Source of the DNA: Pseudomonadota bacterium
GTDB lineage: Bacteria; Myxococcota_A; UBA796; GCA-2862545
NCBI GenBank assembly: GCA_947475315.1
Contig: CANJMY010000016.1
Span: forward strand, 1-53,559
Direction of reading: 5' to 3'
Length of the DNA stretch: 53,559 bases
Below the pieces are notes generated by a model. That model worked only from the letters and a program-made list of their open reading frames with translations. It did not search any database and was not told where the DNA came from. The position numbers and the translations under genes are program-made. The first letter of the stretch is position 1. Every line of letters starts with the position of its first letter. Below are positions 17,746 to 26,597 of this stretch, in pieces.

Positions 17746-19103
17746 GCGACCCCTCGGGCGCCCGGGCGGATGCGCCTGGGCGTCCCGCGTCGTCGGACGC
17801 GGGCGAGGTGTGGGCGCTCTGGCTGTTTTGTGCTGTGTCGACGCTGGCCTATGCCGCGGCGACCGCGTGGCAGTGGGGCGACCTCGACTGGAAGCGTGGG
17901 CCGTTCGGCCTGGCGCAGCTCGCGCGCCTCGGCGCGCCGGGGGTGCTGGCCGCCGTCGTCGTCGTCGTGGCGTGTGTGCTGGCGCGGGGGCCGATCGTCG
18001 CTGGGCTGGGCGCGCTCGCCGCGTGGGTCGCGGTCGCGCGGACGCGACGGCTCGCGCTGGGGGTGGTGCTGGCGCTGGGCGCGCTCACCCTCCCGACGAA
18101 CAACCCCGGCGGCGACTCCGGTCAGATCCTGCGCGAGTGGAGGGAGTTCGGGCCCGGCAACTGCGGGTCCACCTCGCACGACGAGGTGCTCGAGAAGCTG
18201 GTCCACCAGTGGGTCTACTGCGGCACGCACGCGCAGCTCGGCTGGTCGCTGGAGCGCAGCTTCCAGGTGTCGGACGCGGTCGCGTGCGCGTGGGCCGTCG
18301 CGCTGCTCGTGGGGCTGCTGCTGCGGATCGCGCCGCGGGCGCCGATGCTCGCGCTCGCTGTGATTCTGACCGGCGGATGGTCGCAGATCTACCTGGGTGA
18401 CATCGAGGTCTACACACTGACCTCGGTGGTGATCGTCGCGTTCCTGGACGCGGCGTCGCGCTACCTCGCGCGCGAGGTCGGGCTGTGGGTGCCGACGCTG
18501 ACGCTCGCGCTCGCCATGGGCTTCCACCTTCAGGCGGGCTTCTTGTTGCCGGTGCTCGTGTGCCTGGGCGCGGTGGAGGTCGTGCGCGGCCACGCGTGGC
18601 GTGCGGTCGGATCGGCGCTGACGCTGGTCGGTGCGCTGGCGGGGGCGCTGCTGGCGCTGCACTTCTACAACCTGCCGGTGTCTGAGCTGTTCAAGGCGCA
18701 CGCGTTCGGCGCGGGGCGGCCGTTCATCGAGAGCCTCAACCCGCTGGACCTGCACTACGTCCTCGGCATGTCGTCGCTGCTGGTGCTCCTCTTCCCGGGC
18801 GCGCCGCTGCTGGCGCTGCTGGCGTGGCGTCGTCGCGTGGTGCTCGACGCGGATGGCTGGCTGCTGGTCGGCGCGACCGCCTGCATGGCCTTCTTCTTCT
18901 GGGTGTGGCGCGCGGGCTTCGGGCCCGTCGACGACTGGGACCTGTTCGCGAACGCGATGATCCCGTCGTCGCTGCTGCTGGCGCGCACGGTGTCGCAGAC
19001 ACACTGGTCACACGCCGCGCGCCGCCCGCTCGCGGCGCTGCTCGCGCTCTACGCCGTGCACACCGCGGCGTGGTGGGTCGCCAACGCGCAGCCGCTGCCT
19101 TAG
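17712..19103 (+). CDS. Polytopic membrane protein, possibly GT-C-like
   Basis: This protein of about 463 residues has roughly ten hydrophobic helices and a large first polar loop (NNPGGDSGQILREW, then a Cys-containing segment). A loop of this kind after the first helices, with an acidic pair, recalls GT-C lipid-linked sugar transferases, but no family signature is convincing. GTG 17712 overlaps the upstream gene by 34 nt; the true start may lie later, since the first ~30 residues are poorly structured. The end shares its TAG with the TAA of the convergent gene at 19100 (overlap of 4 nt). Confidence 0.65.
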   Translation: MHRHGLERLQLSDPSGARADAPGRPASSDAGEVWALWLFCAVSTLAYAAATAWQWGDLDWKRGPFGLAQLARLGAPGVLAAVVVVVACVLARGPIVAGLGALAAWVAVARTRRLALGVVLALGALTLPTNNPGGDSGQILREWREFGPGNCGSTSHDEVLEKLVHQWVYCGTHAQLGWSLERSFQVSDAVACAWAVALLVGLLLRIAPRAPMLALAVILTGGWSQIYLGDIEVYTLTSVVIVAFLDAASRYLAREVGLWVPTLTLALAMGFHLQAGFLLPVLVCLGAVEVVRGHAWRAVGSALTLVGALAGALLALHFYNLPVSELFKAHAFGAGRPFIESLNPLDLHYVLGMSSLLVLLFPGAPLLALLAWRRRVVLDADGWLLVGATACMAFFFWVWRAGFGPVDDWDLFANAMIPSSLLLARTVSQTHWSHAARRPLAALLALYAVHTAAWWVANAQPLP

Positions 19104-20284
19104 GCGCCGTGCGACAGGAGCAGGCGCGTGGTCCGAAGCTCCAGCGCGGCCGCCACCCATCGGACGATTCGCTCGGCGAACACGGGATCGCCGCCGATCT
19201 CGGCGTTGAGGCGCTCGCTGATCGGCGAGGTGCCGCGGGTGCGCACCAGCTTGCGGGCGACGGGCACGTCGAACCCGTCCTCGTCGTAGACCACGTCCGG
19301 CGCTTCGGCCAGGCCCCAGGTCACGACCACGCCGTCGCTCGTCACGACCAGCGTGTGGCCGTCCAGATCGACGCCGAGCGCGGCGGCGCCCTGCGGCGGC
19401 GGCGAGGCGACGTCCAGGCGCTCGACCCACTCCAGCAGCGCCTCCTTGCGGAGCCCCAGCGACGCGACCTCGGCCGCGCGCACGATCGCGTGGCGCTCCC
19501 CGGCGAGCGCGGTGGCCAGCGCGGACACCGTGCGTCGGGCGGCGTCGCCCAGGGTGTCCGGGGCGGTGTCGCACAGGGCGTGGACCAGCTCGGCGAGCGG
19601 GTGATCCGACTCGTCGCGCCACCACGCGCCGAGCGCGTCGGCGACGGTGGCCAGCACGTGCCGGGAGTCGGTGTCGCTGAGCGGGGTGAGCACGACGACG
19701 ACCAGGCGATCGCCCGCGTCACGCAGCTCCATGTCGTCCAGGCGTGGCAGGCCGAGCCCGCGCTCCTCCCAGGCCACAAGCCCGGCGATGGTGTGCGTGA
19801 CCATCCGCGCGAGCGCCGGCACGCCGGCCGTCCCGCCCGCCGCGGCGACCTGGAACGCGGGGCCGGGTAGCGGCGCGACCAGGCAGGGGATCTCGTCGTC
19901 GACCACGCGCAGGCCGGGGACCAGGGGGCCGAGGGCGCGCGCGTCGCGGACCAGCTGGCGTCGCAGGAGCGGATCGCGGGCGACCGAGGCGCGGGCCACG
20001 CGGACCATCGCCGCCTCGCCGGTGCGGACGTCGTGCCCCACCCAGGTGGAGGTCGTGGCGTCCCAACGGACCAGCTGCTCGCGTTGAACGCCGCCGACCA
20101 CCGGGCGCAGGCCCGCTTCGGCCATCACCCGCCCGTGGGCCGCCAGGAGCGCGTCTCGGACGGCACCGTCCGAAGGATCCGCGTCTGCCCTCGCTTCCAG
20201 CGAATGCAGCAGGGCATCCGCCGGGTGGACCGAGGGCGGTCGCTCCAGCGTCTCCAGCAGTTCAGCGAGCTCGTCGAGGATCAT
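19100..20284 (-). CDS. Probable degenerate protein kinase-like protein
   Basis: This is a 394-residue soluble protein. Residues about 75-210 have the shape of a kinase N-lobe and catalytic loop without the active-site residues. WVGHDVRTGEAAMVRVARA resembles the region around the VAIK strand, and GLGLPRLDDMELRDAGD sits where a kinase would read H-G-D-L-x-x-x-N followed by a D-F-G strand. The catalytic Asp, Asn and DFG are absent or replaced. The C-terminal 180 residues are helical and unassigned. It is therefore either a pseudokinase or an unrelated protein with a similar pattern. It is convergent with the membrane protein at 17712. Confidence 0.55.
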   Translation of the reverse strand: MILDELAELLETLERPPSVHPADALLHSLEARADADPSDGAVRDALLAAHGRVMAEAGLRPVVGGVQREQLVRWDATTSTWVGHDVRTGEAAMVRVARASVARDPLLRRQLVRDARALGPLVPGLRVVDDEIPCLVAPLPGPAFQVAAAGGTAGVPALARMVTHTIAGLVAWEERGLGLPRLDDMELRDAGDRLVVVVLTPLSDTDSRHVLATVADALGAWWRDESDHPLAELVHALCDTAPDTLGDAARRTVSALATALAGERHAIVRAAEVASLGLRKEALLEWVERLDVASPPPQGAAALGVDLDGHTLVVTSDGVVVTWGLAEAPDVVYDEDGFDVPVARKLVRTRGTSPISERLNAEIGGDPVFAERIVRWVAAALELRTTRLLLSHGA

Positions 20285-20373
20285 GCGCCTCCGAGGGCGG
20301 GACGTGACGCCGCCCGTTAGCCCGTCCGCGGCCGCGATGTGAGCACGGGTTCACACGCGCACGGAGGAGCGGG

Positions 20374-21162
20374 ATGTCTGAGGACGGAGCGAGCGGGCCC
20401 TGGCGGCGGGCGATGTTCAACGGACAGAAGGTGTGGGTGGCGGTGGACGGCGACGGCAAGCCCGCGGCGAGCGGGGGCCGTGTACCCATGCGCTACTCGG
20501 ACGCCGCCGGGACCAAGATCTACAGCGCGGGCGCGTCGCGCGTGGAGCGGGTCGACGGGCCCGTGACCATGCTCGCGGCAGGCACCGCGGCTGAAGCCCC
20601 CAAGGCCGCGGGCGCCTCGTCGGCGCCTAAGTCTGGCCGCGGGTCGGGCTTTGGCAGCGCCGGCACGCGCACCGCGGCCCAGGCCGTCGCCGCCGCGACC
20701 GAGGCGCGACGCCTGCTGACCACCCTCCCCGAGGGCACCCACGTCGCCTACACCGACGGCTCCTGCCGCGGGAACCCAGGCCCGGCGGGCGCGGGCGTGT
20801 CGCTGCGCCTGGCGGATGGTCGCCGCGCGGATGCGTCGCGCTCGCTCGGGACGGGGACCAACAACATCGGGGAGCTGACCGCGATCGGCATCGCGCTGGA
20901 GCTGCTCGACGAAGCCGGCGTGCCGTCGGACGCCCGCGTCGCCATCCTGTCTGACTCCTCCTACGCCAACGGCGTGCTCTGCCAGGGCTGGAAGGCCAAG
21001 GCGAACGTCGAGCTGATCACCGGCCTGCGCGCCGCGCTCAAGCGCCGCCCCGGCGCGGTCGTTCACTGGGTCGCGGGCCACACGGGGCTGGAGGGCAACG
21101 AGGCAGCCGACACGCTGGCGAACGCGGGCGTGGCCGGCAAGACCACGGTGAAGTGGAGCTGA
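20374..21162 (+). CDS. rnhA: Ribonuclease HI with extra N-terminal domain
   Basis: The C-terminal 145 residues are RNase HI: D128 (YTDGSCRGNPGP), E167 (NNIGELTAI), D194 (LSDSSYANG), H236 (VAGHTG) and D246 (NEAADTLAN) form the metal-binding active site. The enzyme degrades RNA in RNA-DNA hybrids. The first ~62 residues form a compact aromatic/Gly-rich module (WRRAMFNGQKVWVAVD, then IYSAGASRVERVDG) that is unlike the eukaryotic hybrid-binding domain, followed by an Ala-rich flexible linker (about 66-110). A clear GGAG precedes the ATG. The gene ends directly against the RNase HII gene on the other strand. Confidence 0.92.
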   Translation: MSEDGASGPWRRAMFNGQKVWVAVDGDGKPAASGGRVPMRYSDAAGTKIYSAGASRVERVDGPVTMLAAGTAAEAPKAAGASSAPKSGRGSGFGSAGTRTAAQAVAAATEARRLLTTLPEGTHVAYTDGSCRGNPGPAGAGVSLRLADGRRADASRSLGTGTNNIGELTAIGIALELLDEAGVPSDARVAILSDSSYANGVLCQGWKAKANVELITGLRAALKRRPGAVVHWVAGHTGLEGNEAADTLANAGVAGKTTVKWS

Positions 21163-21804
21163 TCAGGCGGACGTGCTGCGCGCCAACGCCTCGATGTCCG
21201 GGATCGTGCTCCACTTGGTCCGAACGAACGGCGGCCACGGCGCGCCGGTGCGCGCGTGGGCAAGCAGCCAGCTGCGGGTGACCTCGTCGCCCGGGTAGCC
21301 GGAGCCCAGCGTCCCCCAGGTGAGCTTGAGCTCCTCCAGCGCGGCGTCGCGGGTGGTCTTCGCGATGATCGAGGCGGCGCCGCAGACGGGGAAGTCCAAG
21401 TCGGCCTTGGGGGCGATCGTCCACGTGGGGCGCAGGCCGTCCGGCTCCAGCGCGCGCTGGAAGCGGGCGATGAGGGCAGGTAGGGTGCGGGGCGGGCCGA
21501 GCGCGTCCATGACGACGTGATCCGGGCGCCAGCGGCGGACCAAGTCCAGGACCACGTCCTCCTCCAGGGCGTTGAGGCTGTGCGCGTCCAGCATCACGGG
21601 CTCGACGCAACGCGCGTCGCCGGTGCCCAGCGCCTCCAACTTGGCGCGGATCGCGACGCGGCGCTTGGCGGACAGCTTCTTGCTGTCGGTCGCGCCGGCC
21701 TCGGCCAGGACGTGATCGTCGTCGGCGTCGAGCACAAAACCAGCCACCACCATGGCACCCAGGACACAGCCACGGCCTGCCTCGTCGATTCCCAGCCAGC
21801 GCAT
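21163..21804 (-). CDS. rnhB: Ribonuclease HII
   Basis: This 213-residue protein has the RNase HII active site: GIDEAGRG (D7, E8), DSKKL, D100 (VVMDALGPPR) and ADLDFPVCGAASIIAK with a following RD. It removes ribonucleotides misincorporated into DNA and also cleaves hybrids. The stretch GSGYPGD near residue 168 is the form common in archaeal-type and some bacterial HII enzymes. Stop codons of this gene and rnhA are adjacent with no spacer (21160-21165). Confidence 0.92.
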   Translation of the reverse strand: MRWLGIDEAGRGCVLGAMVVAGFVLDADDDHVLAEAGATDSKKLSAKRRVAIRAKLEALGTGDARCVEPVMLDAHSLNALEEDVVLDLVRRWRPDHVVMDALGPPRTLPALIARFQRALEPDGLRPTWTIAPKADLDFPVCGAASIIAKTTRDAALEELKLTWGTLGSGYPGDEVTRSWLLAHARTGAPWPPFVRTKWSTIPDIEALARSTSA

Positions 21805-21923
21805 CCGGCGTCTCCTGTGTGTGAACGATCAGTGTGGACGCCGCAAAAGGTAGGTCAGCAGGTGCCGTGGTCGCTACCGGCGACGGGATGGCGGCGGTAC
21901 TACGGCGGCCTTGAGGTACTGCC

Positions 21924-22937
21924 ATGGCGCGTTGGCTCGTCAGTCGCAATGACACGCACTTCGAAGTGAACGGTCTGGCCGATCTCAAGGAGATGGCCAG
22001 GTCCGGGCGCTTGGGGCCGGGGGACATGGTCCAGCCGCCCGGGACCACCGAGTGGCTCTACGCCATCGAGATCCCGGAGCTCAAGCCCATGCTCCAGACC
22101 ATCGCCGCGGTGGAAGGCGACGATGACGCGCCTCCGCCCAGCAGCAAGGTCGGGCAGATCGTCTTCGCGCTGGTGCTCTTGGGCATCACCGTCGTCGGCG
22201 GGATGAAGGCCTACGAGTTCTGGCAGGCGCGCCCGCAGGCCGCCGAGCGCAAGGTCGACAACCTCGCGGTCACCGACATGGTCGTGACCGGCAAGGAGGC
22301 CCAGCTGGTGGCCGAGCCCGAGTCCGGCGCCGCCGTCATGGGCGCGGCCGCTGAGGGCGCCGTGTACGAGCTGATCGCCAAGCGCGGCGGCTACTACCGG
22401 GCCAAGGACAAGACCGCCGGGACGGAAGGCTGGATCCGCATCGAGCAGGTCATGCCCATGTACATGCTGGGCGGCGGCAAGGTGATGGCCGAGTACGACC
22501 CGATCTACAACCCGGATCGGTACGTCAACGTCGGCAATGCGTCCTGGGATCTGGTTCCGCAGAAGGGCCAGAAGGAGCAGAACGTCACCATCTTCCAGTT
22601 CATGCTGGTCAACGAGTCCATGTACGACATGACCGACCTGGTCATGCTCACCAAGATCAAGGACGCGAAGGGCCACGAGCTGGAGCAGAAGGAGATCAAG
22701 GTCGAGGGCGTGGTGCCTGCGAACGGCAGCACCATGGTCGGCACCCTGGTCGACCCCAAGACCAAGGAGACCCGCGTCATCACGCAGGCTTCCTTCTCGC
22801 TGATGGCGACCGCCACGCCGGATCTGGCGCTCGAGTACTCGGACGGCGTCGAGGTCCACATGGAGACCGCCGACTTCACCGAGGCCACCATGGACGTGGT
22901 CGAGCTGCGCGCCGTGCCCAAGGACGACAAGGGCTAG
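21924..22937 (+). CDS. GYF_2-like domain membrane protein
   Basis: The first ~55 residues of this 337-residue protein (WLVSRNDTHFEVNGLADL, then LGPGDMVQPPGTTEWLYA) follow the pattern of the bacterial GYF_2 (DUF4339) module, often a cytoplasmic protein-binding domain. One transmembrane helix (about 76-94) follows. The outside part contains an SH3b-like stretch (about 108-160, VVTGKEAQLVAEPESGAAVMG) and a beta-rich C-terminal domain (about 165-330). The architecture suggests a signalling or scaffolding protein spanning the inner membrane. The partner is unknown. Confidence 0.65.
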   Translation: MARWLVSRNDTHFEVNGLADLKEMARSGRLGPGDMVQPPGTTEWLYAIEIPELKPMLQTIAAVEGDDDAPPPSSKVGQIVFALVLLGITVVGGMKAYEFWQARPQAAERKVDNLAVTDMVVTGKEAQLVAEPESGAAVMGAAAEGAVYELIAKRGGYYRAKDKTAGTEGWIRIEQVMPMYMLGGGKVMAEYDPIYNPDRYVNVGNASWDLVPQKGQKEQNVTIFQFMLVNESMYDMTDLVMLTKIKDAKGHELEQKEIKVEGVVPANGSTMVGTLVDPKTKETRVITQASFSLMATATPDLALEYSDGVEVHMETADFTEATMDVVELRAVPKDDKG

Positions 22938-22953
22938 GACGTTCGGGGGCCGA

Positions 22954-22991
22954 CTCGCGCAGGCGAGCGTCGCCGCGCGGCGGGTCGACGC
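22954..22991. terminator. Two small hairpins between convergent genes
   Basis: CTCGC-GCAG-GCGAG (22954-22967) is followed directly by GCGTCG...CGACGC (22967-22991). They lie between convergent genes ending at 22937 and 23024. No U-tract is present, so a terminator role is only likely from position. Confidence 0.3.
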
Positions 22992-23023
22992 TGCCGCGCG
23001 AGCGACAAAGACCGGACCGCGCC

Positions 23024-23698
23024 CTAGGGCGTGGCCAAGCCCTTCTTGGCTTCTTCCTGCAGACTGGCGACCACGCCGGCGGCGTCGCCTTCGACGTCCA
23101 GCGCCTCGGTCCAGGCCTTGCGCGCGGCCTCGGCGTCACCCTTGGCCACGGCGGCCCGCGCCTGGGCGAGCAGGTGGATCACCTGATCCTGTCGGTCCAA
23201 GCCCAGCCACACGCGCCACTCGCCGTCCTCCTCACGGGCGCCGAAGGTCAGCGTCTCCTCGACCGTGGGGAACCGGCTGGCCTCAAGCGTGTTCTCGACG
23301 GACGCGGTGACGCGCGCGACCGGGTCCGGCGAGGTGCTCAGCACGTCCACGGGGATCCCGGGGACGGCGGCTTCGACCACCTTGGGGTCCGGGTGACGCG
23401 CCTTCACGGACACGAACATGGAGTCGCCGTCCTGGCGGAGCGAGCCGACGGTGAACTGGGTGCGCTTGGCGACGGCCAGCCAGATGGGGCCCGCGTTGAC
23501 GTGCTCGGCGACGTAAGCGTCCAAGGGACGCGCTGCGCGGTCCGTGGAGCTCAGCAGCGCGTGGGCGTCGGCGTAGCGGCCCTGCTGCTCAGCCGTCAGG
23601 TAGTCGCCGACGGCGGAGCGGGGGGTGCTGTGGCTGGCGCACGAGGCGACCAGGAGGACGGCGAGCGAGACCGCCCGCGAGCGAACGGCAGCGATCAA
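23024..23698 (-). CDS. Lipoprotein of unknown function
   Basis: This 224-residue protein has a signal peptide ending LVASC (C20). The first part (about 28-60, VGDYLTAEQQGRYADAHALL) resembles the start of NTF2-like or TPR-type lipoproteins. The middle is beta-rich, and the last ~50 residues form a helical pair (LLAQARAAVAKGDAEAARKAW) like a single TPR. Its start overlaps the stop of the upstream lipoprotein gene by 4 nt (23695-23698), so the two are co-translated. No enzymatic motif is seen. Confidence 0.65.
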   Translation of the reverse strand: MIAAVRSRAVSLAVLLVASCASHSTPRSAVGDYLTAEQQGRYADAHALLSSTDRAARPLDAYVAEHVNAGPIWLAVAKRTQFTVGSLRQDGDSMFVSVKARHPDPKVVEAAVPGIPVDVLSTSPDPVARVTASVENTLEASRFPTVEETLTFGAREEDGEWRVWLGLDRQDQVIHLLAQARAAVAKGDAEAARKAWTEALDVEGDAAGVVASLQEEAKKGLATP

Positions 23699-24540
23699 GG
23701 CGTCACGTAGTCGCTGACGCGGTGGGCATCGATCTGGCCGTCGATCAAGAACAGGCTCAGGTCAGCCTGGAAGCTGCCGCGAACGCGGTCCGCCGACGGG
23801 AAGCCGCCCGCCCAGTCCACCGGGAGCTGCAGGAAGGGCACGTTGATCAGCACCTGGCCGGTGATGTCGGGGTCCACGATGTTGCCCGTGATGTCAAACG
23901 TCAGCGGGATGGTGCCCAGCAGCGGGATGGCCAGCGAGCAGCCGCCGCTCCCGTCGAGGATCTTGCCGGCCATGTCGACCTCAAAGTCGATGGCGCCGAT
24001 GCAGTTGGTCTGAATCGTCGTCCCCTGCACGTCGGTGGACGCGGTGATGTTGATGTCACCCGCGAACACGCCCGTGGTGTAGGCCTGGACGCGCACGCCG
24101 CCGATGGTGGCGCGCAGGTTGTCGCCGTTGGGGACCGCGGCGACCACGTCGACCGTGTAGATGCCCGGGTCGACGATCGTCGCGCCATTCTGGCCGGTGA
24201 AGGTGGCGGAGGTGTCCTCGCGCGGGGTCCAGACCATCCGGGTGAAGGGCATGCGCTTGCCCGCGCTGTCGACGACGTAGCCGTCGAGCGGGATGCCATT
24301 GACGATGCGGTAGATGGCGGCCGACTGGGGCTCGTTCACCACCAGCGAGGCGCCGTCGTACTCATGGTGCTCGTTCACGGGCGGGTCGGTGTCCTCGACC
24401 ACCACGTCGGTGTCCTCGACCACCACGTCGGTGTCGTCCAGGTTGACCAGGTCGGTATCGCTCTCTTCGCCGACGGAGATGTCCCCGGGCTGGCAGGCAG
24501 CGGTGAGGAGAAACAGGCCGATCCAAGGGGACGCGCGCAT
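23695..24540 (-). CDS. Lipoprotein with DTD-repeat linker and beta-rich domain
   Basis: From ATG 24540 the product has 281 residues, a lipoprotein signal ending LTAAC (C16), then an acidic linker with repeated VVVEDTD units encoded by a 21-bp tandem repeat. The remainder is beta-rich; residues about 60-130 look like a carboxypeptidase-regulatory or prealbumin-like strand domain (LDGYVVDSAGKRMPF). GGAGGT lies 5 nt before the ATG; a TTG one codon earlier is too close to the ribosome site. It forms a two-gene unit with the lipoprotein at 23024. Confidence 0.7.
   Translation of the reverse strand: MRASPWIGLFLLTAACQPGDISVGEESDTDLVNLDDTDVVVEDTDVVVEDTDPPVNEHHEYDGASLVVNEPQSAAIYRIVNGIPLDGYVVDSAGKRMPFTRMVWTPREDTSATFTGQNGATIVDPGIYTVDVVAAVPNGDNLRATIGGVRVQAYTTGVFAGDINITASTDVQGTTIQTNCIGAIDFEVDMAGKILDGSGGCSLAIPLLGTIPLTFDITGNIVDPDITGQVLINVPFLQLPVDWAGGFPSADRVRGSFQADLSLFLIDGQIDAHRVSDYVTP
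24385..24432. repeat. 21-bp tandem repeat in lipoprotein linker
   Basis: Two perfect 21-bp copies (24385-24405 and 24406-24426) and a partial third encode the VVVEDTD repeats of the lipoprotein linker. Copy number may vary. Confidence 0.8.
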
Positions 24541-24679
24541 CAAGACCTCCGGTCGACCGAACGATTACCACGTCCACGTGCGGTTCGTCGCGTGGATCTG
24601 GCGACGGTGGCGTGATCTGACAGGCCTTCTTCACCGCGACCGGCTCCTTGGGGTAGGGTCTCGGCCGTGGGAGGTCTTG
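24541..24679. promoter_or_regulatory. Divergent intergenic region with matching leaders
   Basis: The divergent lipoprotein and DUF3604 genes share an identical 10-nt leader, GGAGGTCTTG, just before each start (24541-24550 on the minus strand, 24670-24679 on the plus strand). The region must hold both promoters; no convincing -35/-10 pair could be placed. Confidence 0.4.
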
Positions 24680-24680
24680 G

Positions 24681-26594
24681 ATGCGGCTGTGGGGCCTGGC
24701 GGGGTTGATGTGCGCGTGCGCGGGTTCGGGCGACGACACGGGGGTGACGGACGACACCGACCGGTCGACGGAGGTGTTCCCACGGTGTGCGGAACACGAC
24801 GATCTCCGGCGCCCTTACTTTGGCGATATGCACGTCCACACGGCGCTCTCGCTGGACGCCAACACCCAGGGGACGCGCCTGCGGCCCGCCGATGCCTACC
24901 GGTTCGCCCGGGGCGAGGCGGTGGGGATCCAGCCCTACACCAGCGCGGACGTGGCGCTGCGCACCGTCCAGCTGGAGCGGCCGCTCGACTTCACCGCCGT
25001 CACCGACCACGCCGAGTTCCTGGGCACGGTCGCCCTGTGCACCACGCCCGGCTCGCCCGCCTACGACGAGGCCGCGTGTGTGCAGCTGCGCCAAGACCCC
25101 CAGGCGGCCTACATCGGGCTGAACGCCGCGACCGCCGCCGAGCAGGGACGCGCCGCCTACCCCGAGCTGTGCGGAGACGGCGGCGCTGACTGCCTCGCCG
25201 CCGGGATGGACGTATGGGGCGAGGTCCGCAACGCCGCCGAGGCGGCCTACGACCGCACCGACGCCTGCGGGTTCACCAGCTTCGTCGGCTACGAGTGGTC
25301 CGGCGGGCCCGGCACAAAGAACCTGCATCGCAACGTGGTCTTCCGCACTGAGGTCGTGCCCGAGACGCCCACCTCCTACTTTGACGAGAGCTACCCCGAG
25401 GGGCTCTGGGACCGGCTGGACGCGGACTGCCTGGATCAGGCCACCTGCGACGTGATCACCATCCCGCACAACGCGAACCTGTCGAGCGGGCTGATGTTCC
25501 GCGACGTGAACGACACCACCTACCCAGCGCCGGACGCCGCGAGCGCCCGTCGTCGCGCCCGCATGGAGCCGCTGGTCGAGATCTTCCAGCACAAGGGAGA
25601 CGGCGAGTGCTGGCCCGGATCGTCCGCCGCCGACGAGCTCTGCGGGTTCGAGAAGGTGCCGTACAACACGCTCGCCGGGGCCAATCTGGACCTGCGCGCC
25701 GACCCGACCCCGCTGGACTTTGTGCGCGACGTGCTCGGCGAGGGCCTGCGCTGGCAGTCCAAGTTCGGCGTTGACCCTTACCGTTACGGGATCATCGCGA
25801 GCACCGACACACACCTCGGCACCCCTGGCCTGACGTCCGAGTCTGGCTTTCCCGGCCACGGCGGCGCCGGCCCCGGCGCGCGCGACGTCCTGCCGGCCGG
25901 CCTGACCGACAACCCCTTCTTCAACCCTGGCGGTCTGGCCGTGCTGTGGTCCGAGGAGAACAGCCGCGAGGGCCTGTTCCGCGCCATGCGCCGCAAGGAG
26001 GCCTACGGCACGAGCGGTCCGCGCCTGGTGCTGCGCGCGTTCGCCGGCTGGGGCTACGGCGCCGCGATGTGCGACGCGTCGGACTTTGCCCGCCAGGGCT
26101 ACGACGGCGGCGTGCCGATGGGCGCCGATCTGCCGGCGGCGCCAGACGGGGCGACCGCGCCGACCTTCGCGATCTCCGCGCTGGCCGACGCGGGCACGGC
26201 CGCCCACCCGGGCGCGCCGCTGCAGCGCCTCCAGGTCGTGAAGGGCTGGCTCGACGGCGACACGCCGCGCTTCAAGGTGTTCGACGTCGGCGGCGACCCC
26301 AACGCCGGGGCGGACCTGGACACCGCCACCTGCTCGGTCGACGGGGTGGGGGAGCCCTCGCTGTGCTCGGTGTGGACCGACCCCGAATTCGACCCGACCG
26401 CGCCTGCGTTTTGGTACGTGCGCGCCGTCGAGGTGCCGACCTGTCGCTGGACGCAGCTGCAGTGCAACGCGGCGAACATCACCTGCCCCACGGACGACTC
26501 GTCCTACGCCGCCTGCTGCGACGCCGACGTCCCCAAGATCACCCAGGAGCGCGCCTGGAGCAGCCCGTTCTGGTTCCTCCCGTCGGACGGGTGA
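24681..26594 (+). CDS. DUF3604 family lipoprotein (PHP-like metal phosphoesterase fold)
   Basis: This 637-residue protein has a short lipoprotein-type signal (Cys 11 or 13) followed by a DUF3604 domain. Metal-site motifs typical of the PHP-like fold are visible: GDMHVHTALSLDA (H-x-H, about 49-61), VTDHAEFLG and IASTDTHLGTPG. The long Gly/Asp-rich C-terminal region with four cysteines (about 570-625) is probably disulfide-bonded in the periplasm. It is followed 3 nt later by a PpiC-type isomerase gene and then by a HupE/UreJ-like gene, an order I recall from other proteobacteria. The substrate is unknown. Confidence 0.85.
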   Translation: MRLWGLAGLMCACAGSGDDTGVTDDTDRSTEVFPRCAEHDDLRRPYFGDMHVHTALSLDANTQGTRLRPADAYRFARGEAVGIQPYTSADVALRTVQLERPLDFTAVTDHAEFLGTVALCTTPGSPAYDEAACVQLRQDPQAAYIGLNAATAAEQGRAAYPELCGDGGADCLAAGMDVWGEVRNAAEAAYDRTDACGFTSFVGYEWSGGPGTKNLHRNVVFRTEVVPETPTSYFDESYPEGLWDRLDADCLDQATCDVITIPHNANLSSGLMFRDVNDTTYPAPDAASARRRARMEPLVEIFQHKGDGECWPGSSAADELCGFEKVPYNTLAGANLDLRADPTPLDFVRDVLGEGLRWQSKFGVDPYRYGIIASTDTHLGTPGLTSESGFPGHGGAGPGARDVLPAGLTDNPFFNPGGLAVLWSEENSREGLFRAMRRKEAYGTSGPRLVLRAFAGWGYGAAMCDASDFARQGYDGGVPMGADLPAAPDGATAPTFAISALADAGTAAHPGAPLQRLQVVKGWLDGDTPRFKVFDVGGDPNAGADLDTATCSVDGVGEPSLCSVWTDPEFDPTAPAFWYVRAVEVPTCRWTQLQCNAANITCPTDDSSYAACCDADVPKITQERAWSSPFWFLPSDG

Positions 26595-26597
26595 GTC

